Assembly: GCA_023410645.1 (NCBI GenBank)
Contig: JAEYPQ010000073.1
Location: forward strand, 1-64,000
Source of the DNA: Bacillota bacterium
Lineage (GTDB): Bacteria > Bacillota > Clostridia > TANB77 > CAG-465
DNA: 64,000 nt
Direction: 5' to 3'
The translations under genes were made by a program, and so were the position numbers. Below the pieces are notes generated by a model that had not been told where the DNA came from, made no database searches, and was given only the letters and a program-made list of their open reading frames with translations. This document shows positions 33,579 through 42,365 of this stretch, piece after piece; the stretch's first letter is position 1, and each line of letters begins with the position of its first letter.

Positions 33579-34481
33579 TTATTCCTCCAATTTATTTATT
33601 TTTCTTATAAATAAAAATATTAACATAAATGATATAATATCAATATTTATAATTATTTTGCCAAACAAAGTGTTTAACATTATACTCTTATACTCATCAT
33701 TTAATAATATAAATGTAAAAAGTATATAAATATTTATTATTAAAAGTAACATAAGAACTAGTTTTGAAGAAAAACTTTCTTCATTTTCTTTTTCTTTTTG
33801 AATATTAAACTTTACAAGTATCTTAGAAAATCTATCTAATAATTTATTAAAATCTCCACCATTTATATATGAATATTGAGATGCAATAATGAATTCACTT
33901 ATTTTCTCGATATTTATATTTTTTTTTAGACTTTCAAAAGACTCAAAAACACTAATTCCCTTTTCAATAGACAAATTAAATTTATCTACATAAATTGAAA
34001 GAGGAGTTTCCGTTTTTGTCTTTTTAAAGGCCAGTACTATATTATTTGTAGATTTAGTATAATTTTTTAATGATATTGCATACATAGGAAATATTCTTAA
34101 AATCTTATTTTTTTGATTATTTACAATGTATTCAATTATTAAGTACGGTAATATAAATACAAAAATTGAGAATATCAAAGAAGTTGATAAAATATTTGTT
34201 AATATATATATTATTGAAAAAGTTATTATGGACAAAAAAATTGAAATTGATAAAATTATTACTGAATTTAGAAAATACAGATTTTTATTACTAGAATTTT
34301 TTATTTCTAATAAATAATAATTAATTTTTTGAATAAATTTAATTCTATTTAATTTATATGTTAATTTATTATATTCAATCTTTTTCTTACCCTTAAAATC
34401 TAGAAAAATTTCATATATTGAATATATGATTAAAAATATTATTAACATCTCTAAAATTGTATTTATAATAACAAATAGCAC
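33579..34481 (-). CDS. TadB-like inner-membrane platform protein
   Basis: 300 residues, GTG start. Membrane helices near residues 4-22, 75-95, 100-118, 245-262 and 272-290 surround a T2SSF-type cytoplasmic domain: ILRIFPMYAISLKNYTKSTNNIVLAF, KGISVFESFESLKK and SQYSYINGGDFNKLLDRFSKILVKF. This is the TadB arrangement of type II/Tad systems. TadC, usually adjacent, is missing. The protein sits eight bases after the CpaF-like ATPase gene. Confidence 0.75.
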   Translation of the reverse strand: MLFVIINTILEMLIIFLIIYSIYEIFLDFKGKKKIEYNKLTYKLNRIKFIQKINYYLLEIKNSSNKNLYFLNSVIILSISIFLSIITFSIIYILTNILSTSLIFSIFVFILPYLIIEYIVNNQKNKILRIFPMYAISLKNYTKSTNNIVLAFKKTKTETPLSIYVDKFNLSIEKGISVFESFESLKKNINIEKISEFIIASQYSYINGGDFNKLLDRFSKILVKFNIQKEKENEESFSSKLVLMLLLIINIYILFTFILLNDEYKSIMLNTLFGKIIINIDIISFMLIFLFIRKINKLEE

Positions 34482-34488
34482 CTACTTT

Positions 34489-35661
34489 CTAATATATATT
34501 TAATATTTTTATTTTATTTTCATCTTTTATATAATCAACTTCTACTATTTCTTTTACTTTATAGTTTTCTAAATAAATTATATAATCTATACTACTTGCA
34601 AGTATTTGTTCTATGAACTCTTTTGTATATTTTTGATTTTTATCATCTCTTTTAAATAATGTTATTAATCTATTTATTGTATTTTCTGATGAATCTGAAT
34701 GTACTGTTGCAATCCCCATATGACCTGTACATATAGAATCCAAAAAACTAGATGTTTCTTCACCTTTCAATTCTCCAATCACAATAACATCATTAGACAT
34801 TACTAGACTATGTTTCATCAATCTTTGTAATGTTATCTTACTAGAATCTTTTCTATTTTCTACTATTTCACGTTGAATTATATTTTTATTTTCTATAAAT
34901 AATTCAGTTGTTTCTTCATTGGTGGTAATTGAGATAGTATCTGGTATTTTATCTATTATTGCTCTAAGTAAAGTAGTTTTACCACTACCACCCTTTCCTG
35001 AAATTATTATGTTTTTAAAACTATTGATAGCCTCATACATTATTTTATATGATTTCGAATCAAGCATATCTTCTATAATAAATAATCTCTCCAAGGTAAT
35101 ATTTTTATTATTTCTATGTATTCTTATTACTATGCTCGAAGAAATAGAATTAACTGGAGATATCCCAGCCTCAATTCTTAGATTATATTTTTTATCACTT
35201 ACAATTACTATAGGGATATCAAAGTTTATATTTGAATTATTCTTCTGTACACAAAATCTTATATACTGTTCAAAGACATCATTATTTTCAAATTTATCCG
35301 CCACTTTAATCCATTTTCCATTCTTCTTTATATATATATTATCATATCTAACCGCTCTAATATCAGTTATATCTGAATCATCGATATATTTTTGCAAAAT
35401 ATCATATCCAAACATTTTATTTATAAGTGTATTTACAATTAGATTTTGTGTATCCTGATTTTTTATCCTATATTTTTGAATCAAATATTCATATATTTTT
35501 TCTTTAATTTCTTCTTTTAAATCTTTTTGCAGATATTCAATATAATTATTTATTATAAATCTTTGTATATCTAAAATATCAATCTCTTTATTTTCTTCAA
35601 TATCTGTTCTTTTAATAATTTCATTATTATCATTTTCTTCTTTAAAAATATTTGTTATCAC
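34489..35661 (-). CDS. CpaF/TadA-type secretion ATPase
   Basis: 390 residues. An N-terminal helical domain, then the T2SS/T4SS ATPase core: Walker A GKGGSGKTT (about 222-230), Asp-box-like ITTNEETTELF, Walker B with VIVIGELKGEE (about 293-302), and a His box ATVHSDS near 320. Closest in pattern to CpaF/TadA (VirB11 superfamily), which powers assembly or secretion as a hexamer. It overlaps the CpaE-like gene by four bases, so these are translationally coupled. Confidence 0.85.
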   Translation of the reverse strand: MITNIFKEENDNNEIIKRTDIEENKEIDILDIQRFIINNYIEYLQKDLKEEIKEKIYEYLIQKYRIKNQDTQNLIVNTLINKMFGYDILQKYIDDSDITDIRAVRYDNIYIKKNGKWIKVADKFENNDVFEQYIRFCVQKNNSNINFDIPIVIVSDKKYNLRIEAGISPVNSISSSIVIRIHRNNKNITLERLFIIEDMLDSKSYKIMYEAINSFKNIIISGKGGSGKTTLLRAIIDKIPDTISITTNEETTELFIENKNIIQREIVENRKDSSKITLQRLMKHSLVMSNDVIVIGELKGEETSSFLDSICTGHMGIATVHSDSSENTINRLITLFKRDDKNQKYTKEFIEQILASSIDYIIYLENYKVKEIVEVDYIKDENKIKILNIY

Positions 35662-36860
35662 TTAATGTTTCCTCTTTTTTTAATTAAATTTTCAAATGAA
35701 TTAATAATCTTAATTTTTTCTTTTTTATTATTTATTCCTAAATTTCTATACATATTTTGAGTGTTTATCTTCACATCAATTATATTTATCGCTCCATTTA
35801 TAAAAGATTCTATATCTTTATTATATTCTATACTTAAGATAGCCTTATAACCTTTTATTAAAGATTCAACTTGATCTATATCTAAAGAATTTTTTTGTAT
35901 TTTATTTAAAATAATATTAATCTTCTCCTTTTGTATATTCCAATTTCTAACCATTAAATCTAGATATTTTATAGCTTGTCTTATACTTAAATAATTAGGA
36001 TTAATGACAAAATATATCTTAGTGGAGTATTTTAAAGTGTATTCTACAACATCTAAAAATGGTGTTGATGGTAAATCTATAACACAATATTCATAAGTTT
36101 GTGAACAAGCTGAATATATTTTTTGATAATACTCTTTTGATAGTTTATTTTGACAATCATATAGACTAACATTATTAGTTATATAATTTAGTTTTCTATT
36201 ATTTTTATCCTTTTGAACATATTTATTAATATTTCCATTTATTTCAATCCTTTTATCCACATCTTCAACAATTTGAGAAATGTTACTTACATTAGCTTCT
36301 AAATTATTAAATATATCAATTGATGGATTTTGAATATCCATATCTATAAGGCAAGTAGAGATCTTTAGTTCATTACAAATTTCTTTTGAAATAATGCTAG
36401 AAATAAATGATTTACCCGCTCCACTTGTGCCAAATACAGCAATCATCTGTTTAGGTATAACTTGATTACTATTAAATATTTCATTACTCTTGTATATTAT
36501 ATTTTTATCATTTTCAATTACATCAGCTATTTGCTTTATATCTATATATTCACCCTCAATAATGTTAAATATTTTATTTGAAAAAAGAAATTCTTTATAT
36601 TCATTAGTAAGTTTAGAAACTATATAAATAACTCGTGTATTATTATTTGATAACTTAATTTGTTTTGCAAATAGCATATTATTTAAATTTCCATTTAGAT
36701 TATCTCTTGTTATTAAAATATATTCCTCATCTGTATTACTTAAAAATTCAATTACTCCTTCCATATATGTTATATCCTGTTTATATACAATATCGCCATA
36801 TAATTTAATTAGTTCATTTTTTACCTTTTCATTATCTAGTGCTACTAGTATTTTCATCAA
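35658..36860 (-). CDS. CpaE/TadZ-like P-loop protein
   Basis: 400 residues. Residues 1-110 form a receiver-like domain without obvious phosphoacceptor pocket, and residues 138-400 a ParA/MinD-type ATPase: AVFGTSGAGKSFISSII (Lys150), CLIDMDIQNPSIDIF, and YCVIDLPSTPFLDVVEYTL. The P-loop is a plain GxSGxGKS rather than the deviant KGGxGKS of ParA, so the signature lysine is missing. In Tad systems TadZ/CpaE places the apparatus at a cell pole. Between the VirB4-like and CpaF-like genes. Confidence 0.75.
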   Translation of the reverse strand: MMKILVALDNEKVKNELIKLYGDIVYKQDITYMEGVIEFLSNTDEEYILITRDNLNGNLNNMLFAKQIKLSNNNTRVIYIVSKLTNEYKEFLFSNKIFNIIEGEYIDIKQIADVIENDKNIIYKSNEIFNSNQVIPKQMIAVFGTSGAGKSFISSIISKEICNELKISTCLIDMDIQNPSIDIFNNLEANVSNISQIVEDVDKRIEINGNINKYVQKDKNNRKLNYITNNVSLYDCQNKLSKEYYQKIYSACSQTYEYCVIDLPSTPFLDVVEYTLKYSTKIYFVINPNYLSIRQAIKYLDLMVRNWNIQKEKINIILNKIQKNSLDIDQVESLIKGYKAILSIEYNKDIESFINGAINIIDVKINTQNMYRNLGINNKKEKIKIINSFENLIKKRGNIK

Positions 36861-36861
36861 T

Positions 36862-38643
36862 TTATTCCTCCATTATCTTTTTTTCATAATTACTTATTTT
36901 TATGTTTATTATAGATATATTTCCTTTAAATATAATCATAGCTTGTCCTTTATTTAAGATGGAAATATTTTTTATAATTTTATCATTAAATTCACTTAAA
37001 TTATTTAATATTTCTGTATCTGAATATTCTATTTTAAAGAATATCTTAAATGCACAATTATTAAGAATACTTTTACCATATATTCCATCCTGAAAAGAGA
37101 AAAAATCAGAAATATCTTGCGTTATAGAAATAATTCCTGCATTTAATTTTCTAATAGTTTTAAATAATGAAAATATATTTTCAGAAATTAATGATTCTTC
37201 TTTACTATTAATAAGTTTCCAAATCTCATCAATATATATAATAGTATTTTTTTTAGATTCTATTTTTACTTTTTCTGCTGTTAGTATATTTTTTATAATA
37301 TTTAAGAAATATTTCGAAAATATAACTGAATCTTTTGAATCTATATTAGAAAGATCAAAAACTACTAGTTTAGACATAATATCCATATTTGTATTATTAG
37401 TAAGGCAAGTATATTTATTTATAATTTTCGTTTTTACTTTTTTATTTAATTCTTTATTTTCTATTTTCTCTAACACATCTTTTAATGTTGGAAATAGTAT
37501 TTTGGATCTTAAAACTTTACTAATATATATTTTGTTTTCAAATTCATCCATATACAAGGATTCTAAATCATTAATGTCATATTTCTTATATGCTAATCTA
37601 ATCGCATTCTCTAGTTCAATTATCTCTTTTTCATTATTAACTCCAATTATCTCCAATAAAAATTCTTTAATTTCTTGTATTTTATTTTCAATTACATTTT
37701 TCCCATATAAAACTACTTCAAATTCATTTATATCGAGTATATTTATATATTTATTAATATTTTTATTATTAAAAATAATGTACTCCATGTTGAGTTTTTC
37801 TGATATTTGAATATATTCACCCTCTGGATCAAATATATACTGATATTTATTATTAAAAAAGTGCCTAATAATTAGTATTTTAGTAAAAAAGGATTTTCCG
37901 GAACCACTACTTCCCAATATACACATATTAGAATTTGTATATTCATTACTGAAAATATCTATATTATATAATTTATTTTCTTTTGCAGTATATCCAAAAA
38001 TAATTCCATTTTTATCAAATACATTTCTAGTATAAAAAGGAAAAATATTATTTAAAGATGATGTAATTATATTTCTATATGTATTTTTAATTAATTTATT
38101 TTGAAAATTTATTAATGGTAGAGTTAAAATATATGAATCCAAATGTCTAAAATTAGTTATATTTGAAATAAATTGATTAGAATAAAGTTTACTTTGAATT
38201 TTCTTTACATCAATTAATAATTGCTCTTTGTTAACATTATATAGTGTCAAATATATATTAATATAAAAAATTTCTTCATTATTTATTTGTATTTGCCTTC
38301 TTAATTCTTGAGCATCATTACTTACTTTGTTTATTAAGTCATAATCTAATTGATTTTTATTTATAGTTTTAATCTCAGCTTTTGAAGAGGATATATATTT
38401 TGTTAATTGCCTTAATATATTATATGAATCTTGCTTTTGTATATAAAATGATATATCATATTCAATACTTTTAGGTAAGGCCTCTATAAGCTGTAAAAAC
38501 TGTATTTTCTTTGGATAATCGCATATTGTAATATTACAGATATATTTATTATCTAATTTTAAGTATTTAAAATTCGTATTATCTATATAGCCAGGTAAAA
38601 TATTAATTATATCAGTTTTATCACCATCAAATATATTATTCAT
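36862..38643 (-). CDS. VirB4/TraE-type secretion ATPase
   Basis: 593 residues. The N-terminal third is the VirB4-type domain (YLKLDNKYICNITICDYPKKIQF). Walker A is GSSGSGKSF (244-252), DPEGEY follows, and Walker B is IIYIDEIWKLI (468-478); late motif NAGIISITQDISDFF. VirB4 proteins energise type IV secretion in conjugation and related exporters. Here it is one base away from the CpaE-like gene and 10 bp after the small upstream gene. No relaxase, coupling protein or VirB6/VirB8 homologue is seen nearby. Confidence 0.85.
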   Translation of the reverse strand: MNNIFDGDKTDIINILPGYIDNTNFKYLKLDNKYICNITICDYPKKIQFLQLIEALPKSIEYDISFYIQKQDSYNILRQLTKYISSSKAEIKTINKNQLDYDLINKVSNDAQELRRQIQINNEEIFYINIYLTLYNVNKEQLLIDVKKIQSKLYSNQFISNITNFRHLDSYILTLPLINFQNKLIKNTYRNIITSSLNNIFPFYTRNVFDKNGIIFGYTAKENKLYNIDIFSNEYTNSNMCILGSSGSGKSFFTKILIIRHFFNNKYQYIFDPEGEYIQISEKLNMEYIIFNNKNINKYINILDINEFEVVLYGKNVIENKIQEIKEFLLEIIGVNNEKEIIELENAIRLAYKKYDINDLESLYMDEFENKIYISKVLRSKILFPTLKDVLEKIENKELNKKVKTKIINKYTCLTNNTNMDIMSKLVVFDLSNIDSKDSVIFSKYFLNIIKNILTAEKVKIESKKNTIIYIDEIWKLINSKEESLISENIFSLFKTIRKLNAGIISITQDISDFFSFQDGIYGKSILNNCAFKIFFKIEYSDTEILNNLSEFNDKIIKNISILNKGQAMIIFKGNISIINIKISNYEKKIMEE

Positions 38644-38653
38644 ATTTTTCTCC

Positions 38654-39076
38654 TCATGTAATCTTTTCTTTATTTATACATTCATATAATACTAATTTTA
38701 TATCTTCTATACTTCTTATTCTTGAAACAATACAACCAATCTGATTTAATTTGTATATAGTCTTATCCACATCCTCAATTCTAATGCTATCCTGATCTCT
38801 TATTGCAACAATTAAATAGTATTTGGATGAGTATATTTCTTCTTTTGATAATTTATCATATACATCGTTTAAATATAGTTTTTTTATATTGTCATATTCA
38901 TTATCTACTTTTTCATTCGATATATTATTATATTTTTTCATATAATTTTCAGCATCAAACTTTCTATTTGAAATTAAAATTTGATACTCTAAGTTGAACT
39001 CTTTTAAAAATTGGATATAAATGTTAGAAATATCATTTTTAATATTTTCAGAAGAATCTAAAATACTCACTGGCAT
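38654..39076 (-). CDS. VirB4-associated N-terminal-like protein
   Basis: 140 residues from the first ATG. It resembles the region preceding VirB4 ATPase domains in Firmicute elements (FLKEFNLEYQILISNRKFDAENYMKKY). The reading frame stays open for 38 more codons to 39190, where an AUA codon lies seven bases after a perfect GAGG of GAGGTGAT; the extra residues (including INKAIKNVYIYEVMPVSIL) read as real protein. So the true start may be AUA at 39190, or this strain carries a mutated ATG. First gene of the hybrid operon. Confidence 0.65.
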   Translation of the reverse strand: MPVSILDSSENIKNDISNIYIQFLKEFNLEYQILISNRKFDAENYMKKYNNISNEKVDNEYDNIKKLYLNDVYDKLSKEEIYSSKYYLIVAIRDQDSIRIEDVDKTIYKLNQIGCIVSRIRSIEDIKLVLYECINKEKIT

Positions 39077-39340
39077 TACTTCATAAATATATACATTTTT
39101 AATTGCCTTATTTATATTTATTTTTATACAGTCATTTGTTATATCAGATATATTATATACTTGACTTATATCTTTATATTTGTTTTTTATATTATCACCT
39201 CACTTAGATTTTATAATTAATTGGAAATACGTTAAGAAATATTTAATAGACTTAAATAGTTAAAAAATAAAATAGAAAAAATATGTCAATAATATTAACA
39301 TGCTTTAATTAATATGTCAATATTTTATTTCAATTATTTC

Positions 39341-39357
39341 ATCGCAAGTTTCGACAA
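39341..39357 (-). promoter_or_regulatory. Spo0A-like box upstream of the 39459 operon
   Basis: TTCGACA (39350-39356), the complement of TGTCGAA, within TCGCAAGTTTCGACAA. The same 16 bp recur at 40933-40948 upstream of the Spo0E-like gene. The distance to the next plus-strand start is about 100 bp. Confidence 0.55.
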
Positions 39358-39458
39358 TTTATTAATTTTAATATTAAATCATGTCCTATAAATTAATTTA
39401 TTCACATATTAAATACACTTGCATATAATTACTATATAAGAAAAGGAGATGTTTTTTT

Positions 39459-39638
39459 ATGAATAATGATCAAAATCAAATGAATAATATGTTAAATTCA
39501 AAATTAATGGAGTTACTATCTACGATTGATAAAAGTAAAATAGATCAAGTTACTAGAATGGTACAAAATATGTCTAGCGATGATTTAAATAATTTGGTAG
39601 GTATGCTAAGTAAGAATCAAAACCAAGATAAAAAATAA
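39459..39638 (+). CDS. Small helical hypothetical protein, 59 aa
   Basis: Starts after AAAAGGAGATG. The protein begins MNNDQNQMNNMLNSKLMELL and has an amphipathic helix QVTRMVQNMSSDDLNNLVGML. First gene of a three-gene plus-strand operon; its stop is one base before the next start. No family recognised, but the pattern of small Asn/Gln-rich proteins behind a Spo0A-like box suggests a spore function. Confidence 0.55.
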   Translation: MNNDQNQMNNMLNSKLMELLSTIDKSKIDQVTRMVQNMSSDDLNNLVGMLSKNQNQDKK

Positions 39639-39639
39639 T

Positions 39640-40212
39640 ATGCAAGAAAATGAAACAAAAAGATCAGATGATGCTGGTCTTCCGTCTGATAATTCTAACG
39701 AATTATATAACTTAATTCAAAGCATTCAATCCAAATTAAATAATGAAAATTCTAGTAATAATACATATAGTGAAATTGATGATAAAGGAACAAATAACAC
39801 TACTCAAAATGTTGATTATACCTCAACTCAGAATAATACAAACAATCAAAGTACATATAATCAAAATGCAAATAATCAATTTAATTTTTCAAATTTAGGA
39901 TCTATATTACAAAATCTCGATATAAGTACAATATTAGGTGCACTTGGTGGATCTTCGAAAAACCAAAATAGTACTGATAACACAGGTGGTTCGGGATTCA
40001 ATTTAGGAGATATAGATCCAAACACAATATCTAGAATACAGAAAATAATATCATCAATGAGTAAAAGAGATCCAAAAAAAGATTTACTATTATCTTTAAA
40101 ACCGTTTTTAAGAAAATCTAGACAAGATAGAATTAGTGAATATGTTACAATGCTAACTGTTGCAAATGCACTTGGAATTTTTGATAGAAAAGGTAGTGAT
40201 GAAGATGTTTAG
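39640..40212 (+). CDS. Asn/Gln-rich protein with conserved C-terminal helical domain
   Basis: 190 residues. Residues 30-110 are low-complexity Asn/Gln/Ser/Thr (YNQNANNQFNFSNLG). The C-terminal 65 residues look folded: IQKIISSMSKRDPKKDLLLSLKPFLRKSRQDRISEYV, a pattern I associate with uncharacterised Firmicute proteins. No ribosome site of its own; translation is likely coupled to the upstream stop. Downstream gene overlaps by 8 bp. Probably cytoplasmic or spore-associated; not proven. Confidence 0.55.
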   Translation: MQENETKRSDDAGLPSDNSNELYNLIQSIQSKLNNENSSNNTYSEIDDKGTNNTTQNVDYTSTQNNTNNQSTYNQNANNQFNFSNLGSILQNLDISTILGALGGSSKNQNSTDNTGGSGFNLGDIDPNTISRIQKIISSMSKRDPKKDLLLSLKPFLRKSRQDRISEYVTMLTVANALGIFDRKGSDEDV

Positions 40213-40717
40213 ACAAAATATGTATGTTCCTAATTATTATAATTATGGCTATAGAAATAATATGTCAAACATGTACAACACTGCCTTTTATAATAATTAT
40301 ATACCATATAACTATAATCAGGATAACTACAATCAAAATATAAATGAGAATTTAAGTGAAGACATATCTGAAAACAATATTAATGATGAAAATGAAAACA
40401 AAACAGAAATATATCAAAATGAGACAGTCGAAAATAGTGAAAATATGAAAGATAATGATACTAAAAAAAATGAGGATTTTACAAAAAATAACAAAGAAAG
40501 TAAAAGGGATGATAAAAAGGATGGCTTTAGATTTGGTCCCATTGGTTACAACGATGGTACACTATCTATATTTGGGTTTTCGCTTGCACTAGACGATTTA
40601 ATTATCATCGCTCTAATCTTTTTCTTATTTATAGAATCAAGTTGTGACTATTCTTTACTTATAATACTTGGTTTAATGTTATTTAATATTTCAATTAGTA
40701 GTTTAAATATTATTTAG
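40205..40717 (+). CDS. Tyr/Asn-rich membrane protein, spore-coat-like
   Basis: 170 residues from the ATG at 40205, eight bases inside the upstream gene's end. The N-terminus is Tyr/Asn-rich (YVPNYYNYGYRNNMSNMYN), like coat proteins. The middle is highly charged (Glu/Lys/Asp/Asn) and the C-terminus has two membrane helices (LALDDLIIIALIFFLF; YSLLIILGLMLFNISI). No family recognised. The stop overlaps the convergent Spo0E-like gene by eight bases, and no terminator separates them. Confidence 0.55.
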   Translation: MFRQNMYVPNYYNYGYRNNMSNMYNTAFYNNYIPYNYNQDNYNQNINENLSEDISENNINDENENKTEIYQNETVENSENMKDNDTKKNEDFTKNNKESKRDDKKDGFRFGPIGYNDGTLSIFGFSLALDDLIIIALIFFLFIESSCDYSLLIILGLMLFNISISSLNII

Positions 40718-40856
40718 CAACATCACATTCCTTATAATACTTAATTAATAGTTCATCTATCTCAACACTTGTTTTGTATATTTTTTCATATTTTTCATCT
40801 TTTAATATCTGATTTTCTAATTTTGCTTTTAAATTATTTATATCTTTTATGATCAT
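40710..40856 (-). CDS. Spo0E-like aspartyl-phosphate phosphatase
   Basis: 48 residues from the ATG at 40856, six bases after AGGAGG; an ATG two codons earlier sits on the ribosome site itself. Two helices with the Spo0E-family signature Ser-x-x-x-Asp in KTSVEIDELLIKYYKE (Ser30, Asp34). These proteins dephosphorylate Spo0A~P or related regulators and hold back sporulation. It lies behind a Spo0A-like box at 40941, which would form a negative feedback loop. Confidence 0.75.
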   Translation of the reverse strand: MIIKDINNLKAKLENQILKDEKYEKIYKTSVEIDELLIKYYKECDVAK

Positions 40857-40932
40857 AGACATCCTCCTCTTTTTCTACATAATTTATACCATTTTTAAGG
40901 TATAAAGTCAATAATTGTTGTCAAAAAATCGG

Positions 40933-40948
40933 TCGCAAGTTTCGACAA
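40933..40948 (-). promoter_or_regulatory. Spo0A-like box upstream of the Spo0E-like gene
   Basis: Contains TTCGACA (TGTCGAA on the minus strand) in a 16-bp stretch identical to that at 39341-39357 (TCGCAAGTTTCGACAA). About 85 bp upstream of the Spo0E-like start. Confidence 0.55.
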
Positions 40949-41029
40949 AAAAGTGTTGTAACTATTAAAACTCCAATGTTTCATATTAAAAGTATATGTA
41001 ATTTATAGTGATTTATTCATAAAAAATAG

Positions 41030-41057
41030 GCCATATAATATTTAAATATTATATGGC
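41030..41057 (-). terminator. Terminator of the ymfF-ymfH genes
   Basis: Perfect 28-bp palindrome (GCCATATAATATTT and its complement), nine bases after the ymfH stop; on the minus strand followed by CTATTTTTTATG. Confidence 0.75.
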
Positions 41058-41066
41058 TCGTATCCT

Positions 41067-42365
41067 CTATTTTATATTTGTAATAATCGATATAACTTGT
41101 GTTTCTTCTTTTAGATTATTTAAGAATTCCTTTATATCTTCTTTAGTAATTGAATTTAATAAGCTTACATCTTCATATAAAGTTATATTATCCACAATAC
41201 TATCTATAATTCTTCTATAACTATTATTAAGATTTTCTGATGATAATATACTTTCACCTATTTTCATTTTTTTAATTATATTGAACATCTCTTCATCAAT
41301 GTTAGAATTCTTAATATTATTTATATAATTTAAAATGTTATTTTTTAATATTTCTATATCCATAGAACCTGCAGATAATAACACATGTGCAAAAGAATCA
41401 CTACCCTCGTATTCGAAATTTATTGGCTCATATATAAGTCCTAATTCATATTGTTCTTTAAAGAAATTAGTAAGTTTAGAAAAAAACATTTCTGAAATAA
41501 AATCTGCAATTACTTGCCTTTTTACTATTTCATTTCCTTTTACTACTGGTAACTTATATCCAATACATAATTGAGACATATAAATATCCATTTCTTTTTT
41601 TATTATTTTTTCCTGTACACTGTCTTTTTCTTCTTCAAAATATTTTGTTATATCTTTTACCTTTGCATTATCATAATCTTTCTCATATATTTTTATATTA
41701 TCTTCAATTAATTTTATAGTTTCTTCTTTATCTACATCACCAATAACAATAAAAAACATATTGCTTGGATTATAAAATGTATTATAGCAAGTATATAATA
41801 AATCTTTATTTATACTTTGTATGGATTCAATTGTACCTGCAACATCTATCCTTATCGGATGAGTATTATAAATAGCTCTTAAAGCGTTAAAATATACGTT
41901 AAACATAGGATTGTCATCATACATACTAATTTCTTGAGCAATTATTCCTTGTTCTTTATTTACATTTTCATCTGTAAAATATGGTGTTTTAACTAATTTA
42001 ATTAAAAGTTCCACTGATTCTTTAAATCTTTCTATAGTTTCAAAATAATATACTGTTTGATCAAAGCTTGTATAAGCATTTGAAGATACACCTATTTTGG
42101 CAAATAAATCAAGTGCATTTGCACCTTCTTGCTCAAACAATTTATGTTCTAAAAAATGTGCTATTCCATCAGGTACTTTTATTCTTTCATTTGTCTTGAT
42201 ATCCACAAAATCATTTATTATTGAACCATATTTTGTACCAAATAATCCAATTTTCTTATTATATCCTTTTTTACTACAAATATAGACTTCAAGACCATTT
42301 TTTAATACTATTTTTGAAATTTCTTCATCTAAATATTCATTTTTAAATGTTTCAAATTTATACAT
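41067..42365 (-). CDS. ymfH: M16-family peptidase, YmfH-like
   Basis: 432 residues from the ATG at 42365 (GGAGGTGAGGGTG upstream). The inverzincin motif HxxEH is intact as HFLEH in PDGIAHFLEHKLFEQ, and downstream glutamates are present (EQGIIAQEISMYDDN). YmfH pairs with YmfF; in B. subtilis the two are linked to 5-aminopentanol modification of EF-P. It overlaps ymfF slightly; together they form a two-gene operon ended by a palindrome. Confidence 0.85.
   Translation of the reverse strand: MYKFETFKNEYLDEEISKIVLKNGLEVYICSKKGYNKKIGLFGTKYGSIINDFVDIKTNERIKVPDGIAHFLEHKLFEQEGANALDLFAKIGVSSNAYTSFDQTVYYFETIERFKESVELLIKLVKTPYFTDENVNKEQGIIAQEISMYDDNPMFNVYFNALRAIYNTHPIRIDVAGTIESIQSINKDLLYTCYNTFYNPSNMFFIVIGDVDKEETIKLIEDNIKIYEKDYDNAKVKDITKYFEEEKDSVQEKIIKKEMDIYMSQLCIGYKLPVVKGNEIVKRQVIADFISEMFFSKLTNFFKEQYELGLIYEPINFEYEGSDSFAHVLLSAGSMDIEILKNNILNYINNIKNSNIDEEMFNIIKKMKIGESILSSENLNNSYRRIIDSIVDNITLYEDVSLLNSITKEDIKEFLNNLKEETQVISIITNIK

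Noticed and set aside
34919..35458. Plus-strand 179-aa open frame opposite the CpaF-like gene
   Set aside because: Shadow of the ATPase gene; the minus-strand frame carries complete Walker motifs.
31519..39190. A functional integrative conjugative element
   Set aside because: No relaxase, coupling protein, integrase or attachment repeats are present in the window; only the VirB4-type part hints at conjugation.
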